This document shows, piece by piece, positions 35,398-48,381 of a stretch of DNA of 64,000 nt. Within the stretch, counting starts at the first letter, position 1; every line of letters starts with the position of its first letter. The notes under the pieces were generated by a model. It searched no databases. It saw only the letters and a list, made by a program, of their open reading frames with translations, and had not been told where the DNA came from. The DNA lies in assembly GCA_019614645.1 (NCBI GenBank), contig JABWDB010000007.1, positions 2,790,001 through 2,854,000 on the forward strand, given 5' to 3'. The stretch is from Stratiolaelaps scimitus. Taxonomy: Eukaryota > Arthropoda > Arachnida > Mesostigmata > Laelapidae. The position numbers and the translations under genes are program-made.

Positions 35398-36550
35398 GAT
35401 ATATATATTACAGCACAACGGAGAACTTGATGCCGAAGTTGGCGTACAAATTCCGCATCACGATGGAGACGCGACGAATCAATTTGCATAATAAAGACGT
35501 TGAAAACAGAGATCTGTTTTAGAGAGATAGAGAGAGGACACAAATCTCCCATAATAATGTTGCTGGTCGGATCCGATTCAGATCTCTATGCCCGTACTAG
35601 TCCGATATGAGTGGAACGGGCACTGTCTTCAAATAGAGCCCCGGAAGAAGCACCTCATCACCCCTCATGGCTGGGTAACGAACTTTATAACTCATCGCAC
35701 TTTGGACTCGAATGGATCAGCTCATTGGAACGACAAAAACGATAAACTATAGACAAAAAACACTATAGTACATTAGGAGACAAATACACATTTGGCAAGC
35801 AAAGCTCGGAAAACGCAGTGTGAAAAACATTATATCACAGTTACGCACGCGACATCGCTAAGTCTCTGTAAGATAAGATACAATCATCACGCGCAAAGCG
35901 TTTGCTCAAGTACGCGTGAAAAATTACTCCCGTTCTTGAATACCGTTTAGTAGAATTTCATCGGGATGCAATGCAAGCTCGGCTTCAGAAGCCTCCTGAT
36001 GAGAAACACGTTATTATTGTTGTTACGATTATTGCTGTTACCATTATTGCTGTTACCATTATTATCCAAGTTCGAGTGGCACCTTTTCTTTGGCTTAGAG
36101 AGCTTCGTTCGATTCGCTTGTGCACAGTGTCGCCGCTGATTCAAAGGGGACTCCCTCGGGAGCAAAGCAGAGTTTCACAGGCGTGTTCAGAGCTTCAGAA
36201 CAGCGTGTCGCTATCGTTGCCGGCGGCCGCCTGCCCTGTCGATCCCGTTACGGGATCGTCGCGGATGCTGTTGCCTACCTTCGTCGCGATCGGGAGACCT
36301 CGCCAAAGTCAGTTTGACATGACTGAGATCATCAGGGGGGTGATCAGACATTACCACAGCTGTATCAGGTAATGATAATCGGCTACCGTCATAGAGGAGG
36401 GTTGGGTTAATGGTTGACGAGTGGTAAACAGTTCTGCAAATGAAGGCGTCACAACGATTTCTTATTGGTTGCTCGCCTCACGTTGACCAGTTGGCGTCGG
36501 TTGTCAGCGAGTTGCTTCGTCAGTTAGCTATACGGAGACGTGTCGAAGCG
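34698..36550. other. Intergenic, no recognised gene
   Basis: Contains a (CA)n/(AT)n compound microsatellite at about 35359-35408, a run of ATCA repeats near 35190-35205, and TTATTGCTGTTACCA-type repeats near 36015-36065. A 97-codon open frame at 34826-35119 (plus) and frames at 35971-36372 resemble no family I know. Confidence 0.4.
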
Positions 36551-38404
36551 TTAGTATTGGTTATCTGCGTTGTACTGTGGATAGCCGGGTGTTGTCGGAG
36601 CGGGTGTAGTCTCCATGTGGTTGTATTCCCAGTAGTGTTCGCCGTAACCGCCACGCTTGTCACCCCAGTGGACCTTGGTTCGGAAACGGGGACCGTGACG
36701 ACTTTCGTGCCGCTCGATGAAGTGGTACGGATTGCCTTTACGAAAGCCAAACTCGTAGGTATCCATTTGCGGGACCTTGGCGTACCTGTACGAATTGTCA
36801 AAACACAAACAGGTCACGATGGGCGAACCTTGCGGGGCAGAGACAATCTTGTGTCTTGTGGACAATTATATGCTGTCAAACCATGTGTGCTTTAAATGCA
36901 TGGAATCTAAGATCATAGGCATAGCACAAAGTAGGTGTTTCCTTTCGTACTCGGAGAGTTACTATAGCAGTTACGTTTTTTTGTGGCTAGTCCTATTTTT
37001 TATTCTAATGTTTGCCCTGGTCCAGACAAAACTAACCAAGGTTGTTGTACATATCTGTTTCACTGCAACGAAAAAAAAACAGTCAGTACGTGTCTTAAGA
37101 CGTTGGTGGCTCAATGTGTCGTCGCTAGGGAGTAAATCTTCTAAAGTTGAATTGCGAGGAATGATTCTCATGAGTGAAACACACCACCAAAGATGCACAC
37201 ACAGATGCAACAAAGTACTAAACTGAAATATGTGGCTAAACACATCAATTGAAGCTGCCAGCAACAAGTTGTTTGTGCAAATCAAACGACTAGTACAATA
37301 TTTGTTCGAGCCCTCCTGTAATACACAATGTGATGTAATTCATTTGCCTCAGACTGACATGGTAACTATATATGTATATAATATATATATATATAAGATA
37401 TCTTGCTTACTCATATTCCTAATTACCAATAACGTTCTGCCTTGGGTTTCCCCGCAGCACATTCCATGATGAGACCAAAAGCCACTATCAAGTCACTATC
37501 CTCTACAGTGAGTACCTGTGCTGTACGACTGTTGCAATTGCTGCCATCGTAACATAAAAATTGTTGGCAATGTCATCGTACGATTGAACCCACTGTGAAC
37601 TACTCACTGAAAATATCCGTCACGTCTTCCGCCGCCGCCGCCGTCACCGTCACCGCCGCCGCCACCTCCATCATCACCTCCATCATCTCCATCATCGCCG
37701 CCACCGCCGCCACCGCCCCCTCCAAAACCACCGGCTCCACCTCCGCCTCCACCTCCGCCTCCACCTCCGCCTCCGCCGCCGCCTCCGCCTCCACCGCCGC
37801 CTCCACCGCCGCCTCCGCCACCACCGCCTCCCATGCCGCCTCCCATACCACCTCCCATTGCAGCGCCCATTCCGCCGCCCATCGCAGCGCCCATCCCACC
37901 GCCCAATCCGCCCATGCCGCCACCAGCACGACTTCCGCCACCGCCGGCGCCGCCACCACCCGTCATCGTTCCCTGGGCCAGCTGATCGCTCCGAGCCGTC
38001 GCGCTCGCGGCACCGGATGACGACGACGCTGGGATGGGGATTAGCGGTGAGTGATTGCTGAGTGATTGCTGGACGCTGACGGGCGCTCTGCGGGAAGTGG
38101 CTGCTGATGCAAGCGAACGTACATCAGCACGGGACGCGCCCGATCTCGACAGTGGACCCCCGGCCCCTGAGGCACTTCGGTGCAGAGATACGGAGCGGCC
38201 ATTTCCACGCGAACTGCGCTCTGAGGTGGGCAAAGTGGACGTTCGGCCAGGCCTCAACGAAGACGTGTACGCGCCTCCTGAGTGCGGATACGCCCTCGAC
38301 GCCGACCGCGAATCACGAGTCGCACTGCAGGCGCATACGGCAATCACAGCACTAAATATCAACGAAGCTGCTGTCTGAAAGGAGAGTGAGACGAATGCAT
38401 CCAT
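36551..38404 (-). CDS. Secreted glycine-rich cuticle-type protein (2 exons)
   Basis: Exons 38404-37608 and 36785-36551; the donor GTGAGT and the acceptor TACAG join in phase, giving 343 residues. The first 29 residues look like a signal peptide (MDAFVSLSFQTAASLIFSAV..., with a cleavage site near CACSA|TRD). A Ser/Arg/Ala-rich stretch follows, then a Gly/Met-rich segment and an almost pure polyglycine tract ending in GGGGRRDGYFQ. The second exon encodes YAKVPQMDTYEFGFRKGN... with repeated Tyr/Gly/His (GGYGEHYWEYNH) and a Thr/Pro-rich tail. The Y-x-F-G core followed by charged and GYG positions loosely resembles chitin-binding cuticle domains of arthropods, but I cannot assign a named family. 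An extra small exon in the 820-bp intron cannot be excluded. Likely extracellular. Confidence 0.7.
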
Positions 38405-38614
38405 TCGAGTCGCTGGCGCTGTTCAGGCTAAATTTATAATACTACATTATAAATCAATTATGATTCTAATGAATTATAATACAATGTAGGGGAAAGCAGG
38501 GTACCCACGGAACCAGATGTTCCCTCCGGTGCCAGTTAATCAACACACTCCGGATTTTCAAGATGATAGATTGTTATATGTTTACGAAATGTGACCAGTA
38601 AAAATGAAATCCGT

Positions 38615-38636
38615 GCGTGTGTGTGTGTGTGTGTGT
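38615..38636. repeat. (GT)n microsatellite
   Basis: Uninterrupted GT dinucleotides. Confidence 0.9.
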
Positions 38637-38970
38637 CTGTGCATCTATGCTTGCAGAGTTTGCATGGTAATAAAGAACAGAAGCGTCTTGTGTTCAGAGG
38701 CGCTGCGCAAACGGCGTTTGACAATCGCATAGTCGATGGGTTTTGTTGCAGATCTAGAATAGGACTTCCGGTCGACAGGACCCCCAGAGCGGCGAGTGGG
38801 CGACTGCTCGTACGCTAATTATCACTCGGTCATTTACCAACTGATGATTATGGGATTCGACAACTTAGTTTTACATTACACTGCAACATTTCTATTTCTT
38901 CAAGTTATATCTACAAGGGGAGAAACATAGTTCTCACGAGAGCCTTCATTAGAGCGAATGCGGGCAGGCT

Positions 38971-39030
38971 ATTGGTCTCCACTCTCGTGGTTGTCATTGG
39001 TTGTCATTGGTCTCCACTCTCGTGGTTGTG
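38971..39030. repeat. 25-bp tandem repeat with 10-bp spacer
   Basis: ATTGGTCTCCACTCTCGTGG followed by TTGT[C/G] occurs twice, separated by ATTGGTTGTC, which is itself a fragment of the unit. Confidence 0.9.
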
Positions 39031-42000
39031 GCATATTCAGGCTTCATATCCTTCACAGATGCAACACAATACATGACGCCATACGAGTGTTTACGAGATG
39101 CACGCTTCAGTTCTGACCATATGTATGTATTGGTTGAGACACAAGCAACGTGCCACGAATTTCGCTTACCGCTTTTCGTTGAACTGTCATGTCGGACCAG
39201 CTCAACACGAATGGTCTCGTAATCACCGACGAGCCGTCTCTTATATATATACATATATATATATACGGGACATTTTGCGAGGGTGTTCAGTTCTAATTCG
39301 ACTCTCCTGCGATTGCATGGTAACTACCACAAAAAGATGCGAGAGAAACGCATCAGATGGCCCAATCCCTTGGGACAAAACTCGCCGAAACCGTTCAAGC
39401 GACCGAACGCGTTTTTACGTGTTATACATAACACGCTTAGTCGCTCCTGGGGCACATGACATCCGCTGGCGGCCCGCCGTTCGTTGGGGGGTAAAATCCC
39501 AAAATTCGGGTGACTTCGTTAAGCGCCACTTAGTTCGGACGTCGCAGTGCATCGTCCGGTGGCAGACGTCAAGAGACACGTATTGACGCAGGTTCCGCAA
39601 CAGGCCACATAAGGAAGAACGCTCAATTGTGATGCACCCAATAAGATGACAAGGGCAACCAACCCCCGGGTTTCGCATCCATCGGTGCGGTGTCTATTCT
39701 TTACGTCATCGGCACTTGTAAGTTTGCCATTCGACACTAAGCTTTTGTCTTCACGACCGACAAACGAACACACGTTGTTTGAACTTCGTGTTCTAAACTA
39801 CAATACTTACTCGAGGCAACATAGTTGAAGGATCGTCCCTTGACATCTTATGGCGGGCTCATTTCGACAATCTATAATGTAAAATATAAAAATCATACAT
39901 AAAAAATATGTACCGCTCTACGCGCTATAGACCCTGAGTTCACCGAGAGTCGAAAGTTCACGTGGCCCGGATCCATTGGCAGGTCGAGAGAACTTTGAAG
40001 ATGTAGATCACTTCGATCGGTATTCAGCAACGATGCGGACACAGAACTTGATCAACTTGATGGAATCGATTTTGTCAATGTTAGCCTTCTTAAGTATAGT
40101 AAGTATAGTAAACCCACTCGTTGAAGCAAGCCGTCAGACTGTCGCCGCACTGTGCTTGAAATTCAGGAGGATGAACGTTTGAAATGCTGCATGAAATTTA
40201 AATACATTGCCTTTTGTCGACTTGAATATAACTCACAGTGCGAATGTCTGTTTTGGTTCAAGTCCAAATTATTCACGGCATGGTCTCTAGATATGTGCGA
40301 TAAAGCACTCGTATAACACTAATCATGCTTCGAACGCTGCTTCTAATTCTCTCCAGCTAAATCTCCGATAGTATCGCCCGCTTATACAGATTGATTATAT
40401 ATATATACTTATACTATTTGCAGCGTTAAGCAAATATGTAAATCGACCAACGTTATTCTTGTATTAAGAAACGCTTGATTCAGTAGTTCATCACGCGATA
40501 GGCTAGATGCAACTTCACAACTGGAGCTGCATTCTCATAGCACTTCGTATGGCCGATTATGAAAATCGTCTATGTACACCCAAAAAACTGTATCACATTT
40601 CATTAACGCTCTATTACGTACTTAGTGCATTTACTGTGCGAAAACGTAAAAATGCATTCATTCATTCAAGGCCTTCTGCGTCGCCATTCGCACGATTCTG
40701 CGATGGCCCCGCTAATATGATTCAGAGTGACGATGAGACCCGGCGCTGTGCCTGCCGAGGCAGACCGTGCCCCGCTGTCCGGGCACGACTCGACGTGCAA
40801 CCTGCGACAACCGCCCTTTGCCGTCAATTACCGTATTTTCATAGACGATAGTGCTTTTCTTACTGTTGATGAGTATTGTACACTAACCGCATTGTCGCTG
40901 CTGCTGCCCCCCCCCCACGTGGGATTAGGATACTTGAAGAATACGTTAGCGACAAGTTCTCATTGCATTTTTATTGGCATTGTTATTTGGCTTCTGTTTG
41001 CATTACTCCGATGCTGCAATTACTGATATGATAACTGGATTTACCCCCCCTCCCCCCCACCAATGAACTCAAGGCCACGTACTTCCCACGCAATGACGAT
41101 TGCATGTTCACGACTTGTTGGATTCGGACAAAACCGCACAAGCTAGTTTGGCAAGATTGTTAGCTTTCGCAAGTGCTTGTTGCGAGCTGTGCTTTTGCAA
41201 GAGAACACTTTCAAAAGAATGCCATGAAGTGCAAGGGAATAATTGAAGCGGGCTAGATGACGCAAGGTGACGCACTGTCTCTGCCGATTATTCGGGTCTG
41301 TGATTGCTGTACAGTCGTCATCGACAGTTCGGGAGGCGAGGAAATGTTGACATTCAGATGATCCAGATGAGGCCGCGATCTGGAGAACTTCAGTGTGCCG
41401 TGTCTGAGGGCGTCTCTGATTGGAGGCGTGGGGTATCCAATGGAGCATTTCGGGTCACTGAGTGGTTACAGAGACAGCCAGAGCGGCACAGGTGATGGAG
41501 TTAAGCTGCGGTGCCGGGCCTGCCAATCCGAGTATGAAAGGCAGCAGCGAGGGGTCGCCAGGCAATTCATGGATCTGATGAACCAGTTTAGGGTGTGTGC
41601 TGGCTAAATAATAAGCGTCGAATGGATATCTGCCTGCACAAAACAACAGTGATCGTTACGGTAACCGTACATCCGCGATTGGGGATGCCCGAACTTTGTA
41701 TGGTAAAACACGAGAACGATGTTTCGGTCGAAATGGTCGAAAATTCTTCGACGTGGGGAACCAAAAAGAGCATCAGTGGTTCTAACAAAAAAATATTAGA
41801 ATATGCGACCTATGTTCCCATATCGTGCCCGTATCTACCTGAGCCAGGTACTCTGGAAGTTTACAAATTATTAAGCGCCCATTCAGATTAGCAGCGAACC
41901 TGGCCAAATATAAACAAACCTAATTCGCTTGGAGGTTTGAAGCAGCACACAGGCATATCAGCCGCGGCACAGAAATATACAGCGGTCCAGTAGTGCCAAT

Positions 42001-42360
42001 AGAATAATTGCTCTTACAGGACAAGTCAGTGGTCATACAGGAAGTCCGTGGGTTAATCTATTTTGTTTCAATTCAACTGTGCAGCACTTTCGTTAATTAC
42101 TACGACTGAACTACTATTAAAACAATACGACAGGCAGCGTTTATTAAACGTTTCATTTTATTTCTATATATATATATATATCCTATGAATATTATTTACT
42201 GCATTTAATATTGCTTGCTTTTTACATTTTGTCGAAACATAGAATAGATAACAGAACAACGTTGTTGATGTTCTGTCAAAAGCTCTAACAATAAAATTAA
42301 ATTATATCGACAAAGAGGCCGACGACACGTTGCTGGGGCACCGGATATGTTAACGTGCAC

Positions 42361-43810
42361 TCAGACGCATCGACTAAAATCAATCTGGTCATTTTGGAGA
42401 ATCTGTCGCATCTCCTGTGTCAGTAGGGTGTTCAATGAGCAGCCGTCATGTTTGTATACCCATTCAGAGCCTATGTAATCGTACCTGTAAGTCGCGAACG
42501 AATACAAATCAATTTGTTAATAATAGAATAGTATCATGGTAGTAGGTAATGGTAAATGTGTACAAATATGTTAAAAAGCTTAGGTAGACGATGCAATTAA
42601 TTAGTCGACTTGGTGGCAATATTTTTCGCGTAGTATAGGCGAAATGCTACCGGCGATCACAAGATCCCTGGTCAGTTTGCGGCCACGCACGTCATAAAGT
42701 AAATGCAGATTGAAGATACATTCCTAAATACACGCGTAAAGGGTCAAACAATTATATCAATTCGCCTGTAGTATCACTTACAAGATTAACTACTACTCTT
42801 CTATAGCTACATAGGCGGACAGTGAAAAATCAAACGCTCCATTGCAAAAGTATTCTAGATTGTGCACTGTGGGGCTGACGAAATAGATTATAATCACTGC
42901 GATTTATTGCCACGATTTGTATAATCTACAAGCCAGTCGTGGTGGATGTCGACGCCCAAAAATTTCGCAATTATCAATGACAGCATTGCTTGCTGTAAAT
43001 GAACTTGTTGTCGCAACTGCAATTAGCGTAACTGTCAATGTGGGCAATCGGGTTATCTCCGCCTCCCGAAAGGTTTTTAAGGCATCATTAGAGTTCGAGA
43101 CGAGCCAGTCCGGAAGATTTCATTTAAAATTTAAATTGAATTTAAGAATTAGAGCTGCATGTTTATTCCGACGTCGTTTGGTTATTCTTACTCATTTCTG
43201 CCGATTGTGGTTTGTATAGCGCTTTATTTAACTTTATTTCATATAACTAATACAGATGCACATAGTTCAATAGTCAAAAATTATAGCTGACCCATTGATA
43301 TCCAACGGCTTCTCTACACCTATGCCGTTAAGCGGAGCGTGTTCCTTTATATTAAATAGGACTGCAACAGCAGCAAGGACAATTGAAAGTGTCCTCATTC
43401 GTTTACCTTTTCGGTCCAGAAATAGGACTGGATAGCCAAATCTGTTTGTTCGGTGTCTGCTTATTAATAACATAGGTTCCATGCGTCTTCCCTAACTTCA
43501 CCGTGAGGACGCCATCGCTTAAATTCACATCAGCGTCGGTCGTATCCTCTAGTAACTCCTCGAAATAATCGAACAGATTCTCAAGGCTGGCTTTGCAGCT
43601 TTGTTCGAACTCAAACACTGACATTTCGCGAGCGACTGCAGTCGTCTGAAGGAGCCGGCATCTCGACGCAAGCAAACTGCCTCTCGGCTGAACATACGCA
43701 CACGTCCAGCATAACCGATGTGTTAGTCTCGTTCGCAAGCGTGGCCCTGTCCGTATTGCCAGCTTCGCCGTAGGCTGCCATATCGCGCAGCTCGCCAACC
43801 TAAACGCCAT
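42361..43810 (-). CDS. FXN: Frataxin, mitochondrial (2 exons)
   Basis: Mitochondrial iron-sulfur cluster assembly factor that stimulates the NFS1-ISCU complex in the matrix. Exons 43810-43407 and 42484-42361, with the intron splitting an Arg codon (AG|G), encode 175 residues. Residues 1-60 are rich in Arg/Leu/Ala/Thr with few acidic residues, as in a matrix-targeting peptide. The conserved domain starts near 62 with an acidic first helix ([16 protein letters not shown]). The core signature follows: [47 protein letters not shown] and LNTLLTQEM. The C-terminus after the last helix is short (QIDFSRCV). Length and order match animal frataxins, and the ATG at 43810 begins the targeting peptide. 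No frameshift or missing core residue seen. Confidence 0.96.
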
Positions 43811-44235
43811 ATCCTTTAAACGTAGCGGGATTTATTAGATATCGAATGGAACGTGCGAGTCCGCGCACGCACAACAAGTAGACCGATATTTGTTTATAGG
43901 CGGAGTTAGCTTCGAGGGAGACCAGGCGGCGCTGCCGTCGTTCCGCCGACTGCGTAGCGCGCCTCGTTCGGCCGACACAGAGCTGAGCGATATTTCTGGT
44001 CTCGTTTTTCTGGCGGCGGCTGAAGGATACATGGGCGTCATGGGCGTTATTAATTACTATGGGAACTGTCATGAGGGAAATTCACACCTATTTGAGGCCA
44101 CGGCAGAATTTGTATCTGCTGTAGAATTTAACCGTTTCTCGTAGTAATCGCATAATAAGGGTAAGTACCCCGAGAAATATGGCTGATTGGGCAAAAGGCT
44201 GAGGTCCCTTCAGACGCGAACGAAAGAGGATGATC

Positions 44236-44239
<4 letters not shown>

Positions 44240-44280
<41 letters not shown>
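44240..44280. repeat. (AT)n microsatellite
   Basis: About 41 bp of uninterrupted AT. Confidence 0.95.
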
Positions 44281-44282
<2 letters not shown>

Positions 44283-45838
44283 CGAAAGTAAATGACAACT
44301 GAGTTTATAGTCAAAAATTAGTTACGCGTTTGGGGTTGGCTGACATGAGATGGGTCTAGAGAGTCTAGCACAGAGTTGTCAACCTATCAGATAATTACTG
44401 TTTCGTTCTCTTTGAGAGAGAGAGAGATCTATAGAAATAACTCTTCCTGATAGGGTTCGTCTTACTATCGTTCGTTCACACTATGATGTTAGTACAATGG
44501 CAAGCCAAACACATAACGATTGAACATTGGATTATCTATTTGAACGTTGTGCTACACGATTCAGAAAGCGTATACCATAGCTCCATATGGAGAGACAATT
44601 CTCAAAGTGATATCTTCACACAGTCTAAGGCGTGAAAATAGGGGAAATAAAATTAAAATAAAACCTCGACGAGTGTAGCTAGAGTGGCCAAATGATAGAC
44701 ACCCATATATGTACATAAAATCCATCTATGTATATGAGTGTGAAGATCGAATTGCAGATTTTCTCCTAAACCTCGCATCGCAAGGTTGCTCATCAGCTAT
44801 AAACCCTCTTTGCGAAAGCATCTAGCTCTTCCGACACAGCGCAACTGCTGGTAGTACATTTGTTTCTCGCTTTAGTTGGCATACACACACACACTATTAA
44901 TTTCAAGTGAATGTTTCAAGTCAGGCCGACCTCCCGCGCCTCTGATGCTTGCGGAGCTTCGTCCGCAAAACGAGAAAAGGTTCGATTTGATCCTATTCAA
45001 TCGTTGCACTGAATCGGCAACGGAAACATAATGATAAAGCAACGAAGAACACATTTGTCTTCCATTTCGAGTATTCACGATATATATTAGCACATTTATT
45101 ATTATCATTATTATTACTAAGTATTTACAGATTTATACAATAACACCATTTGTCTTGTTGTATCGTGTTTTCTGTCCTTTACTGTCGAATCTCTCCACGA
45201 GATGGCACAAGGATATTGTACAGAGTGAGCAGTAGTTACATCATTTCTTTGCTTTTAGTTGTGTGTCTAATTAATTGTCATATAAATAGCAATAGTATTA
45301 CTATAATAATAATAATAATTATTATTATTATTGTCATTATTATTACTGTTTAATATACACAAACATTGCGGCAAATCCACGCGGCGCTATTCTTTTTATT
45401 CACCACTCACAAATACTCCACGAATTCACCGCATTTCAACGAGCATCACCATTCAGTAATTAGCTCTCTCTCTCTCTCTCTCTCTCTCCCATTCACTCAG
45501 TTTATTAGTGGACTCGACTTTGTGTCACTTGCCGTTTATTTATCAGACGTATTTCTCTACCGGTATCACAATTCAGAGTTCTTCAGTTCAGCTCATATCA
45601 TAGTCGTCGTCGGCGTAAATATCAACCACCGGCAATCCGTCACCCATCGGATATCAGTCACCAGACCTATATATGTACAATCACATACACACACACACAC
45701 ATTCATGCATTGACCTATCTACGTATCGCTCGCATTCGCCAGCAGCGGAAGGACGAAAACAACGTGTGTCAACATTATGCACACCCAACCCCCACATTCA
45801 TCATAGACATTCACATATGCACGCACAAAACATCGCTT

Positions 45839-45968
45839 ACGGCGTTGTTTCCGCAGCGGAAACCTCGTTTTGAAGTTACGCCAGCTTCAATATTGGTGTA
45901 TTTCTACATGAAATTTCAATGCTAGCGAGAGGTTCACATATGTCGCTTATACAGAGGAACCGATTGTA
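45839..45968 (+). repeat. Dispersed ~130-bp repeat, copy 1
   Basis: Shares CCTCGTTTTGAAGTTACG, ATATTGGTGTAT and TTTCAATGCTAGC, in order and spacing, with 52346-52476. Both copies start at ACGGCGTTGTT and end at CGATTGTA. It is an unclassified interspersed repeat, probably a short transposon. Confidence 0.8.
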
Positions 45969-46599
45969 TTCATTTATATATATATATATATATACGCACT
46001 CGAGGTGAGTGTTAGAGAATTATGCTTAGACAAAAATGAACAGGTAAGCGTGAGCAGTTTCCAGTGAAGCGGGGCTAATCTCGTCAGCCGAATGAGTAGT
46101 TGCTATAAATGAGAATCGCACAAGTGTCTCTGTTTCGTTCGTCATGGCTGCTCGAGAGAGTTGTGACGTGTCATTAACACTGTGGCGTGTTAACCGAGGT
46201 GCGCCCGATGAGTGGGTCACCGCCATGTCACCATCGACATACAGGGAAAAGTCGGTAAAAAAAAAACTATAACTGTGATGATCGCACGTTGGCGGAACGG
46301 TGATAGCGTGCTCGCAATATTTGGTGATGCGCGTACGGTCCCTCGTGAACAGTTCATCGTAAATAGATACACGTAGACACTAAATACTCATTCATGCATA
46401 GTAGCATACTTGTGTTTCTAGTAAGAACTGAATGATTGGTAATTAATTTACGTTGCGAAGAACAAACTAAAGGGTTGATTCACAAGGAATAGAATCGTAT
46501 TTTCATTTGACATATAAATAATAATAATATCAATCAGGAAGAAATGTATTTGTTGTCCTAACGTGTTCGTGGCAGCCACTCTTACACACGTAAACGACG

Positions 46600-46734
<135 letters not shown>

Positions 46735-47346
46735 AAAATATACTAAACACACTACACTTAACTGAGAATTTCAATCGAACATAATTTGCATGGCGCACAA
46801 CATACATGTTGCTAGTATGTACATAATCATTGGGTTGATAAATATAAGTTGGTAGCAAACAGAAAAGATTTACCCAACAAAATAAGCAATTTTAATCAGA
46901 AAAGTACGCTCTATTCTGTTCGGCGACTCCCAGCCACTTGTCCCCGTCTTAATTATCCTCCTCTGATAGAAGTCCCGACACCTATGGGCAAAGAAATCAT
47001 CCAAGTGGTTTTGACGAGGGAGTTGAAGATTCGACTTATTATTCGAATTGTTTTTATTTGGCCGAAACAAGTGATAATCTGAACGCGCAGAGTCCGGTCA
47101 CAAATATTTCTGGGTACAGTGGCAAAAGTTTTAGCTTTCATTTGACCTATTTGAGACATTTGATATGCTTGACACATACGCCAGTGGAAGGGACCGCTAC
47201 GGACTTGAGCATCAACCAAATCTAATAAATAACCTTTAATAAACGGGGCGAAGATTCAACAATGATCCGTCACCATTCCCCAGCTGAATACATTTTGCTT
47301 CAGCTTATATGGCAGCAGCAGTGACAACTTACCAAGATATTACGAC

Positions 47347-47348
<2 letters not shown>

Positions 47349-47379
<31 letters not shown>
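47349..47379. repeat. (AT)n microsatellite
   Basis: About 31 bp of AT. Confidence 0.93.
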
Positions 47380-47380
<1 letters not shown>

Positions 47381-48353
47381 GATTCCTAAAAATCGATCGT
47401 TTAAGGACGCCACATTGCTACGGTTATTCACCGTAATCGCAGGTGGCAGTTTAAATGCACAAAATAACCAGAAATTCAGCTCATTCATTCGAGAGTCAAC
47501 ATTCACACTCACTGGAGTCATGCTTTGCCGTTCATGGTTTACCAAATCACCGAGGCCCCCGTTTACCAAAACAGCCTATAATAGATTTGAACGGTCTTTT
47601 CGCATCCAATTTCGGTTCCCTGTCTGAATCAACGACGCTGAACAATTGGCGTTATGATAGCATCGACCAGTCAAGTTCAGTGTGCTATACATACTATACA
47701 TGGAAAATAACGTTCGCGATCCGATCATTGAGAGTACGGTGAGCGAAGCGAGCCGCATAAATTGGAACTGTACGTGATACTGATCCACATTATGACGGTT
47801 GCACAAAGTGAAATTGTAATTATCATCATTAGAGGCTATCCCACCTCTGGCTCGGTTGGATGACAAGTTTCGACTTCCGTTGCTGAACAACAGCAGCCGA
47901 ATCTCATAAGGAATTAGAAGGCCGAGATTTGATTATTAGATTACGAGCAGATTACGAGATTACGAGCAGCACTTCCAAAGGGTGTTAACCCATGGAAATG
48001 TAAAGTTTCAACAACGCTCGGCTGCCCTTTTCGGCTTACGTTGCAACGAACGGATCAATGTGTCCGCCGAATGTTTTGCTTGGTAAATCTATGTACCAAC
48101 AAACAAGACCTTGGAGCAACGGTGAAACTGGAAATAATCTCCGGCGGTTTGCCTGACGTGATGACTAACCTGTTTCGACACAGGCAATAATTACATTCCT
48201 TCCTGACCAGCTGGTCCACAACAATTCGAATAACTGAAAGATGTACATGGTACTACTAACAATAATAGCCGTATCATACGAATTAATTAATTTACGAATT
48301 GTAATTACAATGATTTGTTGTGGTTGTTATAGTAGCCGTGTGCATCATTTATA

Positions 48354-48370
48354 TGTGTGTGTGTGTGTGT
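48354..48370. repeat. (GT)n microsatellite
   Basis: Short GT run just beyond the FRMD8 stop codon, so it should lie in the 3' UTR of that gene. Confidence 0.85.
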
Positions 48371-48381
48371 TTGCATGTGTG

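Larger units (their letters stand above)
38405..42360. other. Intergenic, no recognised gene
   Basis: AT-rich TATAAAT-like elements lie just upstream of the glycine-rich gene (38431-38455). It also holds a (GT)n run (38615-38636), a 25-bp tandem repeat (38971-39030), (AT)n at about 39240-39266, and C-homopolymer runs near 40908 and 41045. Several open frames of 60-160 codons lack family resemblance and splice support. (AT)n at about 42168-42182 lies close to the frataxin 3' end. Confidence 0.4.

Noticed and set aside
37458..37507. Plus-strand 50-bp exon-like segment with acceptor CCCCGCAG and donor GTGAGT
   Set aside because: No partner exons found on the plus strand, and it lies in the intron of the minus-strand glycine-rich gene; coincidence is likely.
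37595..38020. Plus-strand Ala/Ser/Thr-rich frame
   Set aside because: Antisense shadow of the GGN-repeat exon of the glycine-rich gene, without start context or family resemblance.
39001..39222. Signal-peptide-like frame over the 25-bp tandem repeat
   Set aside because: No ATG at the hydrophobic start, and the hydrophobic segment comes from the tandem repeat.
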